From contig JAGXHJ010000065.1 of the NCBI GenBank assembly GCA_024636315.1, positions 24,689 to 88,688 on the forward strand: a DNA stretch of 64,000 nt, given 5' to 3'. The notes beneath the pieces are model-generated. The model had not been told where the DNA came from and did no database searches. It was given only the letters and a program-made list of their open reading frames with translations. How positions within the stretch are numbered: position 1 is the first letter of the stretch; every line of letters begins with the position of its first letter. The stretch is from Methylophaga sp. Lineage in GTDB: Bacteria; Pseudomonadota; Gammaproteobacteria; Nitrosococcales; Methylophagaceae. Shown one piece after another: positions 1-6,950 of the stretch. Both the position numbers and the translations under genes were made by a program.

Positions 1-1
1 T

Positions 2-826
2 AATGAAGTATTAACAGGCACAGATGGCACTAATCAGGTGTTTGTATTAGCTAACTTCCCTGTTGTTCGTCCGCGTGCGATTTTTGACTTGCAAGGTAAT
101 GCTATTGGCAACGTGGCCAACGCGGTTAAAGTTGAATTTGATGTCAGTGGTTACACAACCTTGCAAGCGTTTGACGGTTCAGGCTCGCAAACTGCTGGCA
201 ATTATTACGTGTTGGACTACAACTTGGGTGAAGTCTATATCGTTAACCAAGCAGGTGCGATTCAAAAACCTGCAGCCATTGATAATGTGCGTGTGAGCTA
301 CAGCTACTCAACGAATGGTTATGCCTACAGCACTGACTTTACGGGTGATGCTGATATTGCATGGGATAACTTCCTGTACCGCTATGGCAAACGTAAAAAC
401 GTGATTGAAGACGACCGTTATCACATGGCTAACTTCGGCTTAATGTCGGGCGCGGTGATGACTGAAATTGAACGTGCTAAACAGTTTGGTGCTAATAACG
501 CACGTAATGGCACAAGCTTATCGACTGACGGTAATCTAGGTCGCGTTAAAGATGTACCTAACTTCAAAACATCAACACCTGGTCTAAACATGGGTGATCA
601 ACGCGTCGTTATCGGTGAACGTGGGCAAACACGTCTTCGCATGATGAAACCTTGGTCCATGGGTGAAATGCAAGATCAGAAAGATGCAAATGGTCGTTTC
701 ACAGGTAAGAAAGAAGCCTACGGCGATCAGTTCCTTGTTTTACACACACCAACGCAACTTAAAGCGGCCTACACATCAATTGTGTTGTATAGCGCTGCGG
801 GTCGAGTTGCTCGGGTTAATCCGTAG
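2..826 (+). CDS. Phage major head (capsid) protein, 5'-truncated by window edge
   Basis: The frame is open from base 2, so the start codon lies outside the window; the GTG at 38 is internal. The visible part begins with a beta-rich segment ending in a 'YYVLDYNLGEVYI' hairpin, followed by a region with DNFLYRYGKR and GAVMTEIERAKQFG. The C-terminus (GERGQTRLRMMKPWSMGE, then DQFLVLHTPTQLKAAYTSIV) is the kind of basic and beta-strand ending seen in phage coat proteins. Its place ahead of the connector and tail genes fits a coat protein. The same 'YxLxYxLGxV' hairpin occurs in the tail tube and tail tip proteins, so an Ig-like inserted domain is possible. A different head or decoration protein cannot be excluded. 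Confidence 0.55.
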   Translation, partial: NEVLTGTDGTNQVFVLANFPVVRPRAIFDLQGNAIGNVANAVKVEFDVSGYTTLQAFDGSGSQTAGNYYVLDYNLGEVYIVNQAGAIQKPAAIDNVRVSYSYSTNGYAYSTDFTGDADIAWDNFLYRYGKRKNVIEDDRYHMANFGLMSGAVMTEIERAKQFGANNARNGTSLSTDGNLGRVKDVPNFKTSTPGLNMGDQRVVIGERGQTRLRMMKPWSMGEMQDQKDANGRFTGKKEAYGDQFLVLHTPTQLKAAYTSIVLYSAAGRVARVNP

Positions 827-843
827 TTAACGGGTTAAACATC

Positions 844-868
844 GCCTCGGCTGCACGTTAGCCGAGGC
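844..868 (+). terminator. Hairpin after the head protein gene
   Basis: A perfect 9-bp stem (GCCTCGGCT at 844-852, AGCCGAGGC at 860-868) with a 7-base loop, 18 bases after the stop codon. It is followed by ATTGTTT, a weak U-tract, so it may be a partial terminator or an mRNA-protecting hairpin behind a highly expressed coat gene. Confidence 0.6.
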
Positions 869-896
869 ATTGTTTGTAATGAATGAGGAACCAACC

Positions 897-1295
897 ATGT
901 CAGACATAATTGCAATAAAAAATGATGAAAAGATACCGCGTTATATCGGCAGCACGATGATAGCGCCTGGTGAAACAAAACACTTTCATAAAAGCACCTT
1001 GCCAGCCTATTTGCGTGAGCCTACCGAACAGGTAGAGCAAGCAGTGATTGAAAACCCATTGTTAGTGATTCTTGCTCATAGCATCAAGGACATTGCTGAG
1101 ATATTTCCAACGCTAAGTGCTGAACAGTTAACAGAACTTGAAGCACTAGAGCTTGAAGGTGCTAATCGCTCAGGCCTTGCCAAGGCGATTCAAGAAGAAC
1201 GTTTAAAACGTGCTGATTTGTCATTGAGTGATTCTGATGAAGGCGGTGAAGGACTCATCACTGGTGTTGAAGCCTATATTCGTGAGCATGAATAA
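897..1295 (+). CDS. Hypothetical phage protein (post-capsid)
   Basis: A protein of 132 residues. The ATG at 897 was chosen because a GAGG Shine-Dalgarno sits just upstream; an in-frame upstream extension would lack one. The N-terminus (DEKIPRYIGSTMIAPGETKHF) looks like a small beta domain seen in phage proteins of the DUF7210 or 'head-completion' kind. The C-terminal half is acidic and helical (AEQLTELEALELEGANRSG). It overlaps the next gene by 8 bases. I do not recognise the family; position suggests a head-related or accessory late protein. Confidence 0.6.
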   Translation: MSDIIAIKNDEKIPRYIGSTMIAPGETKHFHKSTLPAYLREPTEQVEQAVIENPLLVILAHSIKDIAEIFPTLSAEQLTELEALELEGANRSGLAKAIQEERLKRADLSLSDSDEGGEGLITGVEAYIREHE

Positions 1296-1893
1296 GATGT
1301 CGCTCATTAACCAACTGACATCGAAGATCGTTATTGAAGCGCTACTTAGAAACGGTTATCCCGTTTTTGAGGGTGACTTCAATTTGACTTTGGTCGGTAT
1401 TCGGTCGAATAACAATGATGCTAACGAATTTAACGATGTGTTGGTTGTCCTGTTTTCGGTCGGTATTTGCCAGAATATTCTTATCTTTCCGATAACAACG
1501 GACCCGGGTGTGTACTACCGAGAAAACCCGATTAATCCAGATGGTACGGCAATTGTTGTTCCTGGTCATTTTTCACGTTGTTGGAAATTAGGCTTACATC
1601 GAGGTCAATATCCTGCGTTAGTGCAGGTTGGGCCGATGGATGTTTATCGTGATGGCGACAGAGATAACAAGCTTGATTTCGACCCTAAATCCATTCAAAA
1701 CGGCTTGTTCGGTATCAATCTTCACCGTTCAGCTAAAGACTACATTTCCAGCATCGTCGATCGTTGGTCTGCTGGGTGTCAGGTTATGGCTGATCCTGCT
1801 GACTTTGATGTGCTGATGGCGTTAATTGAAAAGTCGACAACACGCTACGGTGACCGATTCAGTTACACATTGTTAACTGAGGAGCAGCTTTAG
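1288..1893 (+). CDS. Probable phage endolysin / cell-wall hydrolase
   Basis: About 200 residues; the ATG at 1288 overlaps the preceding stop, and an ATG at 1297 is also possible. The body contains TTDPGVYYRENP, LGLHRGQYPALVQ, VYRDGDRDNKLDF and GINLHRS, then WSAGCQVM. The spaced GINLHR...SAGCQV pair resembles the His...Ser-x-Gly-Cys active site of L,D-transpeptidase-like folds, and I have seen this arrangement in phage lysis proteins. The next three genes encode small membrane or holin-type proteins, which supports a lysis role. The enzymatic bond specificity is not determinable from sequence, and the catalytic assignment is inference. Confidence 0.55.
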   Translation: MNKMSLINQLTSKIVIEALLRNGYPVFEGDFNLTLVGIRSNNNDANEFNDVLVVLFSVGICQNILIFPITTDPGVYYRENPINPDGTAIVVPGHFSRCWKLGLHRGQYPALVQVGPMDVYRDGDRDNKLDFDPKSIQNGLFGINLHRSAKDYISSIVDRWSAGCQVMADPADFDVLMALIEKSTTRYGDRFSYTLLTEEQL

Positions 1894-1895
1894 CT

Positions 1896-2063
1896 ATGAA
1901 TAGTTGGCGTTATTGGCTTATTGCTTTTGGTTCAATTTGTCTATTAGCGGGTTATTACCTGCGAGACAGACAAGATAATTATGAACCAGCAATAGAGGTT
2001 GAGATGACAGTACAGCTTCAGGCCAAAAATAATTGTATTTCACTTTATGAGGCACAGGTTTAG
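1896..2063 (+). CDS. Small single-TM protein in lysis cassette
   Basis: A 55-residue protein, starting two bases after the endolysin-like stop. An N-terminal hydrophobic stretch (YWLIAFGSICLLAGYYL, residues 6-22) is followed by charged RDRQDNYEP and a polar tail. The layout of one N-terminal membrane segment plus a short periplasmic tail would fit a small spanin-like or accessory lysis protein. There is no diagnostic motif, so the role is inferred from position only. Confidence 0.55.
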   Translation: MNSWRYWLIAFGSICLLAGYYLRDRQDNYEPAIEVEMTVQLQAKNNCISLYEAQV

Positions 2064-2065
2064 TT

Positions 2066-2488
2066 ATGAATTTAAATCCTTTAGCACCTATTTTCAGTAT
2101 TGGCGAAAAGCTGATTGATAAATTAATACCTGATCCAGAAGCTAAAGCAAAAGCGACGCAAGAACTACTAGTTTTGCAACAGCAAGGTGAATTGAAGGCG
2201 TTAGAAATAAGCATGAGTGCCATTTTGGCAGAAGCACAATCACCTGATCCATGGACTAGTCGTGCACGTCCTTCTTTCATGTATGTGTTTTATTTTGTGT
2301 TGATCTTATTAGTCATTGTTGCTCCATTCGTCGGTATTTTTTTCCCTGAGCAAATGGCACAGTTCTATATCAATGTTAATGCTGGATTTAAGGCTATCCC
2401 TGAAACATTGTGGTGGACATTTACTAGTGGCTTTTTAGGTTATGCCGGCGCAAGGACTTACGAAAAAACAAAAGGAGTGACTAAGTGA
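2066..2488 (+). CDS. Phage holin, 3-TM type (GTA_holin-like)
   Basis: 140 residues. The N-terminal third is an amphipathic helical region (IGEKLIDKLIPDPEAKAKAT, residues 13-32). It is followed by the typical DPWTSRARPSF segment and hydrophobic stretches at about 72-92 (VFYFVLILLVIVAPFVGIFF) and 115-127 (WWTFTSGFLGYAG). The 'xxDxWTxRARP' motif before the first strong membrane helix is characteristic of the 3-TM holin family known from gene transfer agents and phages. It would form inner-membrane lesions that release the endolysin. Its neighbours are an endolysin-like gene upstream and a tail-anchored coiled coil downstream. Confidence 0.75.
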   Translation: MNLNPLAPIFSIGEKLIDKLIPDPEAKAKATQELLVLQQQGELKALEISMSAILAEAQSPDPWTSRARPSFMYVFYFVLILLVIVAPFVGIFFPEQMAQFYINVNAGFKAIPETLWWTFTSGFLGYAGARTYEKTKGVTK

Positions 2489-2784
2489 GCGATGATATCG
2501 AGCGACTTAGATCGGACATTAATAACCAAATGAGTGCATTACGTGGCGATATAAAAGACATCTCAAAAGCATTATTGGAATTGGTTAGATTAGATAGCGT
2601 TATAAAAAATCAGGACATGTTAACCAAAAGGATTGGCACCCAAGTCGATGATCATGAAAATAGAATTCGAATTGGTGAGGTGAAAAACAGCGAACAGCAA
2701 TCGCGCATCAGCAGCTCAGAACGTATCGTGTGGCTTATCGTCACCTCTGTTTTTGCATTAGCTTTTTTCTTTATTCGAGGCTAA
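2485..2784 (+). CDS. Coiled-coil, tail-anchored lysis-associated protein (XhlA-like)
   Basis: 99 residues, starting at a GTG that overlaps the holin stop (GTGA). Heptad-rich helix from residue 5 to about 75 (IERLRSDINNQMSALRGDIK, then LLELVRLDSVIKNQDML), and a single C-terminal membrane helix (IVWLIVTSVFALAFFFI, about residues 81-97). This matches the architecture of haemolysin XhlA-type phage proteins and of some spanin components. Translational coupling to the holin supports a role in lysis. Exact function is inferred. Confidence 0.6.
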   Translation: MSDDIERLRSDINNQMSALRGDIKDISKALLELVRLDSVIKNQDMLTKRIGTQVDDHENRIRIGEVKNSEQQSRISSSERIVWLIVTSVFALAFFFIRG

Positions 2785-2786
2785 CC

Positions 2787-3401
2787 ATGCCAGGCACATT
2801 AAGCTTTTCTGATTTACAAGCCGATCACAAAGCCGCGTTAGGTAGTGCTGATAGTAAATTTAAGTCAGCTAATAATGCCGATTATGAGCGACATTTGAAT
2901 AATGCCGCCTTGGCTTTGTCACGTATTCGCCGGCGAACCTTGGTTGATACATTAACATTGGTGGCTGGTAAAAGTGATTATCCAGCCCCTAATGATTTAG
3001 TCTCGCCTAAAGTTTCAAGTTGGGGTCAGGGAAAACTTCAACCGTGGGAACCGGGTTACTGTAAGTTGCCACGAATGACAATGTTTGAAGGTGAATCAGG
3101 CTTAATGATTAATCTTAATCCTGCACCAACTGGCTCACAAATAAGCATGTTTGGCTCTGGTTATACTTATTTTTATTTAGCCGCACATCATATTGATGCA
3201 GATCCAACTAAAACGACATTCAAAGCCGCCGATCGTGATGTGTTTTTATTGTTTGCATTGATAGCGGCCATGACTGAACTAGCGGCTATGGGTGTCACTG
3301 AACCTTTGCAACTGCATCGCGGTATGGGCTCTATGCCTGCCAGTGGCACACCACAAGCATTAGTCGAACTATTAAGTAAACAAGTGGACTTGCGGCGATG
3401 A
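2787..3401 (+). CDS. Head-tail connector / adaptor protein
   Basis: 204 residues from ATG 2787, which directly follows the preceding stop. The N-terminal helical segment (KFKSANNADYERHLNNAALAL) and the later LVDTLTLVAGKSDYPAPNDL resemble phage head-tail connector (gp6-like or gp15-like) proteins: a helix bundle followed by 'L.LvaG.~YplP.d'. The following gene is a gp10-like protein and the one after a tail terminator candidate, the usual order in siphoviruses. It overlaps the next gene by 4 bases (ATGA). Confidence 0.6.
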   Translation: MPGTLSFSDLQADHKAALGSADSKFKSANNADYERHLNNAALALSRIRRRTLVDTLTLVAGKSDYPAPNDLVSPKVSSWGQGKLQPWEPGYCKLPRMTMFEGESGLMINLNPAPTGSQISMFGSGYTYFYLAAHHIDADPTKTTFKAADRDVFLLFALIAAMTELAAMGVTEPLQLHRGMGSMPASGTPQALVELLSKQVDLRR

Positions 3402-3895
3402 GTAGTTTTGTTGTTGAGGTGAATAATCGCGTTGTGGTCAATGCGTTGCAAAAGGCGACTAAATCGATGCCTTCAGATATTGATCATGCTGTACAACGAG
3501 CGGCGATTGAAGTTGGTCGCATGCTTAAACAAAATTCACCCAAGGCATTTTCAACGTTGACCAACAGCATTAAAGAAGATCAAGTCGCGTTAATGGAATG
3601 GCGTGTTGGACCACATGTTGATTATGCTCAATATGTTGAAGAGGGCACGAGCGGTGGCGGTAATGTGCCTTTCCCAGCTTTATTGTCCTGGATAAAAGTA
3701 AAAGGCATTCAGCCTCGTAATCCCGAATGGAATTTAGATGATCTTGCATGGGTTATCCAAAAATCAATACTGGCCAAAGGTACGCGTAAACAACCTTTTG
3801 TACAGCCCGTTATTGATAGTGGTTTTGCACAACAAAGGCTCAATCAACTTGTTGCTCAAGCAGCTGCAAGATCAATTGCTGAGGCTGGCTTGTAA
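3398..3895 (+). CDS. HK97 gp10-like head-tail joining protein
   Basis: 165 residues. The pattern 'VNALQKATKSMPSDIDHAV', 'AAIEVGRMLKQNSPK', 'VGPHVDYAQYVEEGT' and 'RKQPFVQPVIDSG' is that of the HK97 gp10 family (neck or tail-completion proteins). These carry a helix, then a beta sheet with a Y(A)xYVExGT motif, and a C-terminal P-F(x)xPA helix. Placed between the connector and the tail terminator candidate. The overlaps at both ends (ATGA and TAATG) show a tightly packed late operon. Confidence 0.75.
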   Translation: MSSFVVEVNNRVVVNALQKATKSMPSDIDHAVQRAAIEVGRMLKQNSPKAFSTLTNSIKEDQVALMEWRVGPHVDYAQYVEEGTSGGGNVPFPALLSWIKVKGIQPRNPEWNLDDLAWVIQKSILAKGTRKQPFVQPVIDSGFAQQRLNQLVAQAAARSIAEAGL

Positions 3896-4302
3896 TGTGG
3901 TTCGATATATTAATGGCTTTAAATAACCACTTGATAGCCACGTCCGAATTAAACGGCGTGGCCATTGTTGTGGGTTCTGATACTAAGATCCCGCAAGGTG
4001 CAACGGTAGTGCTTATTCGCGGTACGTTTGACCCAAAAACTACCGAGCCTAAATCGCGAGATAGTCAGCAACTCTATGTTGAATGTTGGCAATGGGACGA
4101 AAGCGAATCACCCACAAAAGGCTATGAGAAATTAGCAGAGCTCGAAGGTATTGTTATGAAAGCATTGAATGACTTTGGTGCTGGAAGTAACCGCGTTAAT
4201 AACAAACAAGTTCGAGTGATACTCGGACAAACAGAACCTGATGGCGATGCATTTCGTCCCAGCGTAGGCAGCCGAACTGCCGTTACCGTTCAATGGCAAT
4301 AG
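3895..4302 (+). CDS. Probable tail terminator protein
   Basis: 135 residues. The N-terminus (WFDILMALNNHLIATSELNG) is an amphipathic helix. A central beta strand pair follows (ATVVLIRGTFDPKT and QQLYVECWQWDE), then a helix (KGYEKLAELEGIVMKALND) and C-terminal strands (KQVRVILGQTEP...RTAVTVQW). Size, secondary-structure order and position between the gp10-like and tail tube genes fit the tail terminator fold. The residues themselves are not strongly diagnostic. Confidence 0.5.
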   Translation: MWFDILMALNNHLIATSELNGVAIVVGSDTKIPQGATVVLIRGTFDPKTTEPKSRDSQQLYVECWQWDESESPTKGYEKLAELEGIVMKALNDFGAGSNRVNNKQVRVILGQTEPDGDAFRPSVGSRTAVTVQWQ

Positions 4303-4313
4303 GAGACAATACC

Positions 4314-4466
4314 ATGCCTGAAAAAAAAGTAATAAAAGTAAAAGTGAAGCTTGTTGCACCTCACACCCATGCTGGTGAAAAGTGCAAAAAAGGCGACACT
4401 ATTGACGTCACCACAACACAAAAAACGTGGATGGCAAAACGTGGCTTAATTGAAGGAGAAGGCTAA
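4314..4466 (+). CDS. Small DUF7210-like phage protein
   Basis: A 50-residue ORF from ATG 4314 behind AGGAGA, ending in a stop that shares its last base with the ATG of the tail tube gene. The sequence reads VKLVAPHTHAGEKCKKGDTI followed by TWMAKRGLIEGEG. This is the pattern of a very short phage family ('PHTHAGxxxxxGDxIxV...WLxxxGxI') often found just before tail tube genes. Function unknown; probably a small structural or assembly factor. Confidence 0.75.
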   Translation: MPEKKVIKVKVKLVAPHTHAGEKCKKGDTIDVTTTQKTWMAKRGLIEGEG

Positions 4467-5218
4467 TGGCCGGTGTATTAGCGTCAGGTACGCTCTACCT
4501 AAATCGTATTATTAATGGTACTAAACAAGGCCGCGTAAAAGTGCCAGGTGTGGCCACCTTTAGTATCTCCCCTAAATCAGATAAAAAAGAAGCAACATCA
4601 AAAGACAAAAATAAATATGGCCAAGTGGTTGCCTCTGTTTTATTGCCACAACCTACAGAGTTTAAAGTCACCATTACCGATGTCGATGGCCCTGCATTAG
4701 CGATGGCCTTGATGGGTGACTTATCAGTGTTAACAGTAGGTGGCGGCACGGTTACTGGTGAAGCCGTGACAGCAAAACTTGATACCTTTGTTGATTTGGC
4801 TAACAAAAATCTCACTGCTTTGAGTGTTATTGTTAAAGATGCAGCCGATATCATTACGTATGTTGAAGGTACCGATTATGAATTGAACTATGCGTTAGGC
4901 TGGGTTAAGCCTATTTCTGGCGGTAGTATTGCTGCAGATGCTGTACTGCATATTGATTATGCGCATGGTGCGATTACAGGCCAAACTATCAACGGTTCAA
5001 CATTAGCCGAAGTACGTGGCGAATTTGTCTTGGACGGACAGAACTTAGCCGATGGCAAAGATTTAACCGTGTATGTGGATGAAGGTGTTGTCGCTACGGA
5101 TGGCGAAGTTGATTTTATGTCTGATGATTTCGTTGAACTATCTTTAGCGGGAACGATGGTTACACAAACAGGCAAAAACCAACCGTATGTGGTTGAACTT
5201 GGTAAAACATTGAGTTAA
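4466..5218 (+). CDS. Major tail tube protein
   Basis: 250 residues. It opens with LASGTLYLNRIINGTKQGRV and proceeds through alternating beta strands, typical of siphovirus tail tube proteins, with a C-terminal part FVELSLAGTMVTQTGKNQPY. The central insert (GTDYELNYALGWVKPISG...HIDYAHGAITG) resembles the beta hairpin also seen in the head and tail tip proteins of this element. It is followed by a strong terminator, consistent with being the last gene of the head/early-tail transcription unit. Confidence 0.7.
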   Translation: MAGVLASGTLYLNRIINGTKQGRVKVPGVATFSISPKSDKKEATSKDKNKYGQVVASVLLPQPTEFKVTITDVDGPALAMALMGDLSVLTVGGGTVTGEAVTAKLDTFVDLANKNLTALSVIVKDAADIITYVEGTDYELNYALGWVKPISGGSIAADAVLHIDYAHGAITGQTINGSTLAEVRGEFVLDGQNLADGKDLTVYVDEGVVATDGEVDFMSDDFVELSLAGTMVTQTGKNQPYVVELGKTLS

Positions 5219-5230
5219 CCAGCACTAGTG

Positions 5231-5253
5231 GTTGGTCGGGTTTTCCGACCAAC
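5231..5253 (+). terminator. Rho-independent-like terminator after tail tube gene
   Basis: Perfect 9-bp stem GTTGGTCGG (5231-5239) / CCGACCAAC (5245-5253) with a GTTTT loop, 12 bases after the tail tube stop. The following run is not T-rich, so efficiency is uncertain. It separates the structural unit from the accessory segment that follows. Confidence 0.6.
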
Positions 5254-5296
5254 TGAAATGTTAAACGATTTAGCCTGTTAGGGATGATGGGCTATT

Positions 5297-5869
5297 TTAC
5301 TGTGTTAATGCACCATTATAAGTGCCATCTAATGTATAGAAGCCAATCACTTCATCGAGGATAGTGGCGCCGAAAGCATTTTTCCCACGGTATGTCATTA
5401 CAACCATAATGTGATTTTCTTTATTAACGTAGCGTGTTGAAACGTGTTCAAAACTGCTGGGATCATTCATGACTGCTTTAGTTCTCTTCACAAAGTCTCG
5501 GTGAGAGCCATCCCACGCACTAAATTGGCTTTCTATCCTTTCTGTTGGTGTTATGAATTTTTCAACATAGACTGGCGCTGCCACTTCCTTGTCCGTAGTT
5601 TCTGAACCGCCAAACAATAAAATAAAAACCCAAACAACAACGGCGCTAGAGATTAGAATTATATTTCTTTTTGCTATCCCCATCTCTTTTGCGCTAAGGG
5701 TTTTTGAAGCTCCAATTGGTTTTCTAGTTTGGCTTTTTTGTGTTGATTTAGATTTCCCTAAAACACGTAATTCTTCTTCAGTAAATAAGACATTGCCACT
5801 GTCTTTTTCTTCTTTCATTTTGGCAACAGCCTCGGTGTAACTGAGGTTTGTTTCTTTCTTTTTAAACAT
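5297..5869 (-). CDS. Reverse-strand membrane moron protein
   Basis: 190 residues, transcribed against the late genes, a typical moron layout. A cytoplasmic N-terminal part (about 1-68) rich in K/E/S is followed by one membrane helix (IILISSAVVVWVFILLFGG, about residues 71-89) and a periplasmic C-terminal domain. That domain contains NDPSSFEHVSTRYV, HIMVVMTYRGKNAFGA and FYTLDGTYN. The same 'DPxSxxxx...vxxxYRxKNxxGA' motif occurs in the exported protein at 19178, so the phage carries two related periplasmic domains with different membrane attachment. Function unknown; an effect on the host envelope or on superinfection is conceivable but unproven. Confidence 0.65.
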   Translation of the reverse strand: MFKKKETNLSYTEAVAKMKEEKDSGNVLFTEEELRVLGKSKSTQKSQTRKPIGASKTLSAKEMGIAKRNIILISSAVVVWVFILLFGGSETTDKEVAAPVYVEKFITPTERIESQFSAWDGSHRDFVKRTKAVMNDPSSFEHVSTRYVNKENHIMVVMTYRGKNAFGATILDEVIGFYTLDGTYNGALTQ

Positions 5870-5920
5870 ACGATATTCCTTTATATTTGCACTGATGCAC
5901 TATAAATCAACAATGACTTG

Positions 5921-5950
5921 TTGACAACAAAAGCGCAGTTCAGATATGAT
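5921..5950 (+). promoter_or_regulatory. Sigma70-type promoter for the BRO-gene leader
   Basis: TTGACA at 5921-5926 and TATGAT at 5945-5950, separated by 18 bases: a perfect -35 and a near-perfect -10. Transcription would start near 5957, at the foot of the first leader hairpin, giving a leader of about 220 bases before the BRO gene. It lies in the gap behind the reverse-strand moron. Confidence 0.8.
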
Positions 5951-5956
5951 TCATTT

Positions 5957-6176
5957 GCACTGGCAAAATCCAGTGTCGGAGTTTGGAAGCTTCGGAATAT
6001 TACAGGACGCCCAATCAGCCGCGTCACGCGGTTTTTTTGTGCCATAATATTATGGTGGTTGTGCGTGGGGGAGCCTTCGGGTTCGCCGGTGCCTGTATCC
6101 GGTCTTCCAACTCTGCGTACAATCATCACCCTGTTTGGAAGTAGGGTGATGGTTTAATCCATACAGGAGATTAACC
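5957..6176 (+). ncRNA. Structured leader RNA with P4-immunity-like layout
   Basis: Elements in order: hairpin 5958-5975 (CACTGG/CCAGTG); box A GTTTGGAAG (5981-5989) and TACAGG (6001-6006); a terminator (6019-6038); a 14-bp palindrome (6042-6055); a UUCG-capped hairpin (6071-6084); box B with CCTGTA (6092-6097) and CTTCCAACTC (6104-6113). Last come hairpin 6124-6151 with 9-bp stem and box C GTTTGGAAG in its loop (6133-6141), then TACAGG (6162-6167) overlapping the Shine-Dalgarno. Box B is complementary, in the right antiparallel order, to both A and C. Phage P4 controls immunity through a small RNA (CI RNA) whose seqB pairs with seqA and seqC of the leader and causes premature termination. I infer the same kind of control here. 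Confidence 0.75.
6019..6038 (+). terminator. Terminator inside the BRO leader
   Basis: CCGCG-TCA-CGCGG (6019-6031) followed by seven T (6032-6038): a compact intrinsic terminator about 75 bases into the leader, upstream of the gene. Its place between the box A and box B elements makes it the probable decision point for transcription of the BRO gene. Confidence 0.8.
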
Positions 6177-6701
6177 ATGAACTATCATCTCAACCCGCTT
6201 TCTGTGGGGCAATTTTCCATTTCTGAATGCGCCATGGTCGATAATGTGCCGCATGTCACCCGTAAAGCGATGGGTGAATTTCTCGAATATGCCGATCCCC
6301 AAAATGCAATCGATAAAATTTTAGAGCGAAATCCATTCATTAATTCCTATTCAGTACCTGTCAATATGTCAGGTGGTGATGGAAAAAATTACGATATTCG
6401 CGTTTATCATCCGGTCGGTTTTATGTCAGTCGTATTATCTAGCAATCAACCCAAAGCTAAATTAGTGAAAGAAGCTGTTGCCAATTTGGTTTATGACTAT
6501 TCACGGCGCGATAAAATTTCAGCAGGGTTGGAGGTTCAGATCCGCTATCAGAAAATTTCGATCATCAACAAACTTGACCAAGTAAAAACACAGTTTGCCC
6601 GTGAAGGATTGATAGCGAGCCTTAGACAAGTGTGCCAGCAATTAGGTGAGCCAGTGCCCGATATTGGCCTATTAGGTCTGGGGGTGAGCCATGAACGCTG
6701 A
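6177..6701 (+). CDS. BRO-N domain phage antirepressor-like protein
   Basis: 174 residues, ATG 6177 behind CAGGAGA. Residues about 18-110 form a BRO-N type DNA-binding domain: VPHVTRKAMGEFLEYADP, NAIDKILERNPFINSYSVPV, YDIRVYHPVGFMSVVLSSNQ, KLVKEAVANLVYDY. A helical C-terminal part ends in VPDIGLLG, a tail that recurs in phage proteins of this type. BRO-N and related antirepressors bind DNA or repressor proteins and affect lysogeny. The gene sits behind a P4-like leader between tail tube and tape measure, where tail assembly chaperones are usual; so it looks like an inserted regulatory moron. It overlaps the next small gene. Confidence 0.75.
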   Translation: MNYHLNPLSVGQFSISECAMVDNVPHVTRKAMGEFLEYADPQNAIDKILERNPFINSYSVPVNMSGGDGKNYDIRVYHPVGFMSVVLSSNQPKAKLVKEAVANLVYDYSRRDKISAGLEVQIRYQKISIINKLDQVKTQFAREGLIASLRQVCQQLGEPVPDIGLLGLGVSHER

Positions 6702-6876
6702 TCAGTTACGAGACTGCGGTAAATTCTGCACCGTTTCACAAGGGCTAGCAGTGTTAAGTTATATGATGTTTGAGTTTCGTGACAACACGGATTCACAGAT
6801 TAATTTTGAATATCTTGTTGCACAAGTGCAGCTTATTAATATTTGTCTTAACGAGGCGATGGAGGTGTTTGACTAA
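6691..6876 (+). CDS. Small hypothetical protein coupled to BRO gene
   Basis: 61 residues, ATG 6691 overlapping the BRO stop by 11 bases. Helical, with LRDCGKFCTVSQGLAVLSYM and INFEYLVAQVQLINICLNEA. No family recognised. In P4-like satellites and prophages the antirepressor is often followed by a small helical partner; a joint function is inferred from overlap only. Confidence 0.55.
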   Translation: MNADQLRDCGKFCTVSQGLAVLSYMMFEFRDNTDSQINFEYLVAQVQLINICLNEAMEVFD

Positions 6877-6950
6877 GCCAATTTCCCCCCTGTTTTGCTT
6901 GACCAAAGCGTTGATAATGCCTAGCACTAACTAAAGGTAAAGCAATCGCG

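Noticed and set aside
4495-4854. Long reverse-strand ORF inside the tail tube gene
   Set aside because: Shadow frame of a well-supported gene with low-complexity Ser/Thr/Val content and no ribosome-binding site.
5881-6129. Reverse-strand ORF resembling 'Ash' proteins
   Set aside because: It lies antisense to the leader RNA and its promoter; the conservation seems better explained by RNA structure. Not listed as a gene.
6177-6876. Possible tail assembly chaperone pair with programmed frameshift (gpG/gpGT position)
   Set aside because: The first protein carries a BRO-N DNA-binding pattern, and there is a dedicated promoter and terminators around it. No slippery sequence stands out at the overlap.
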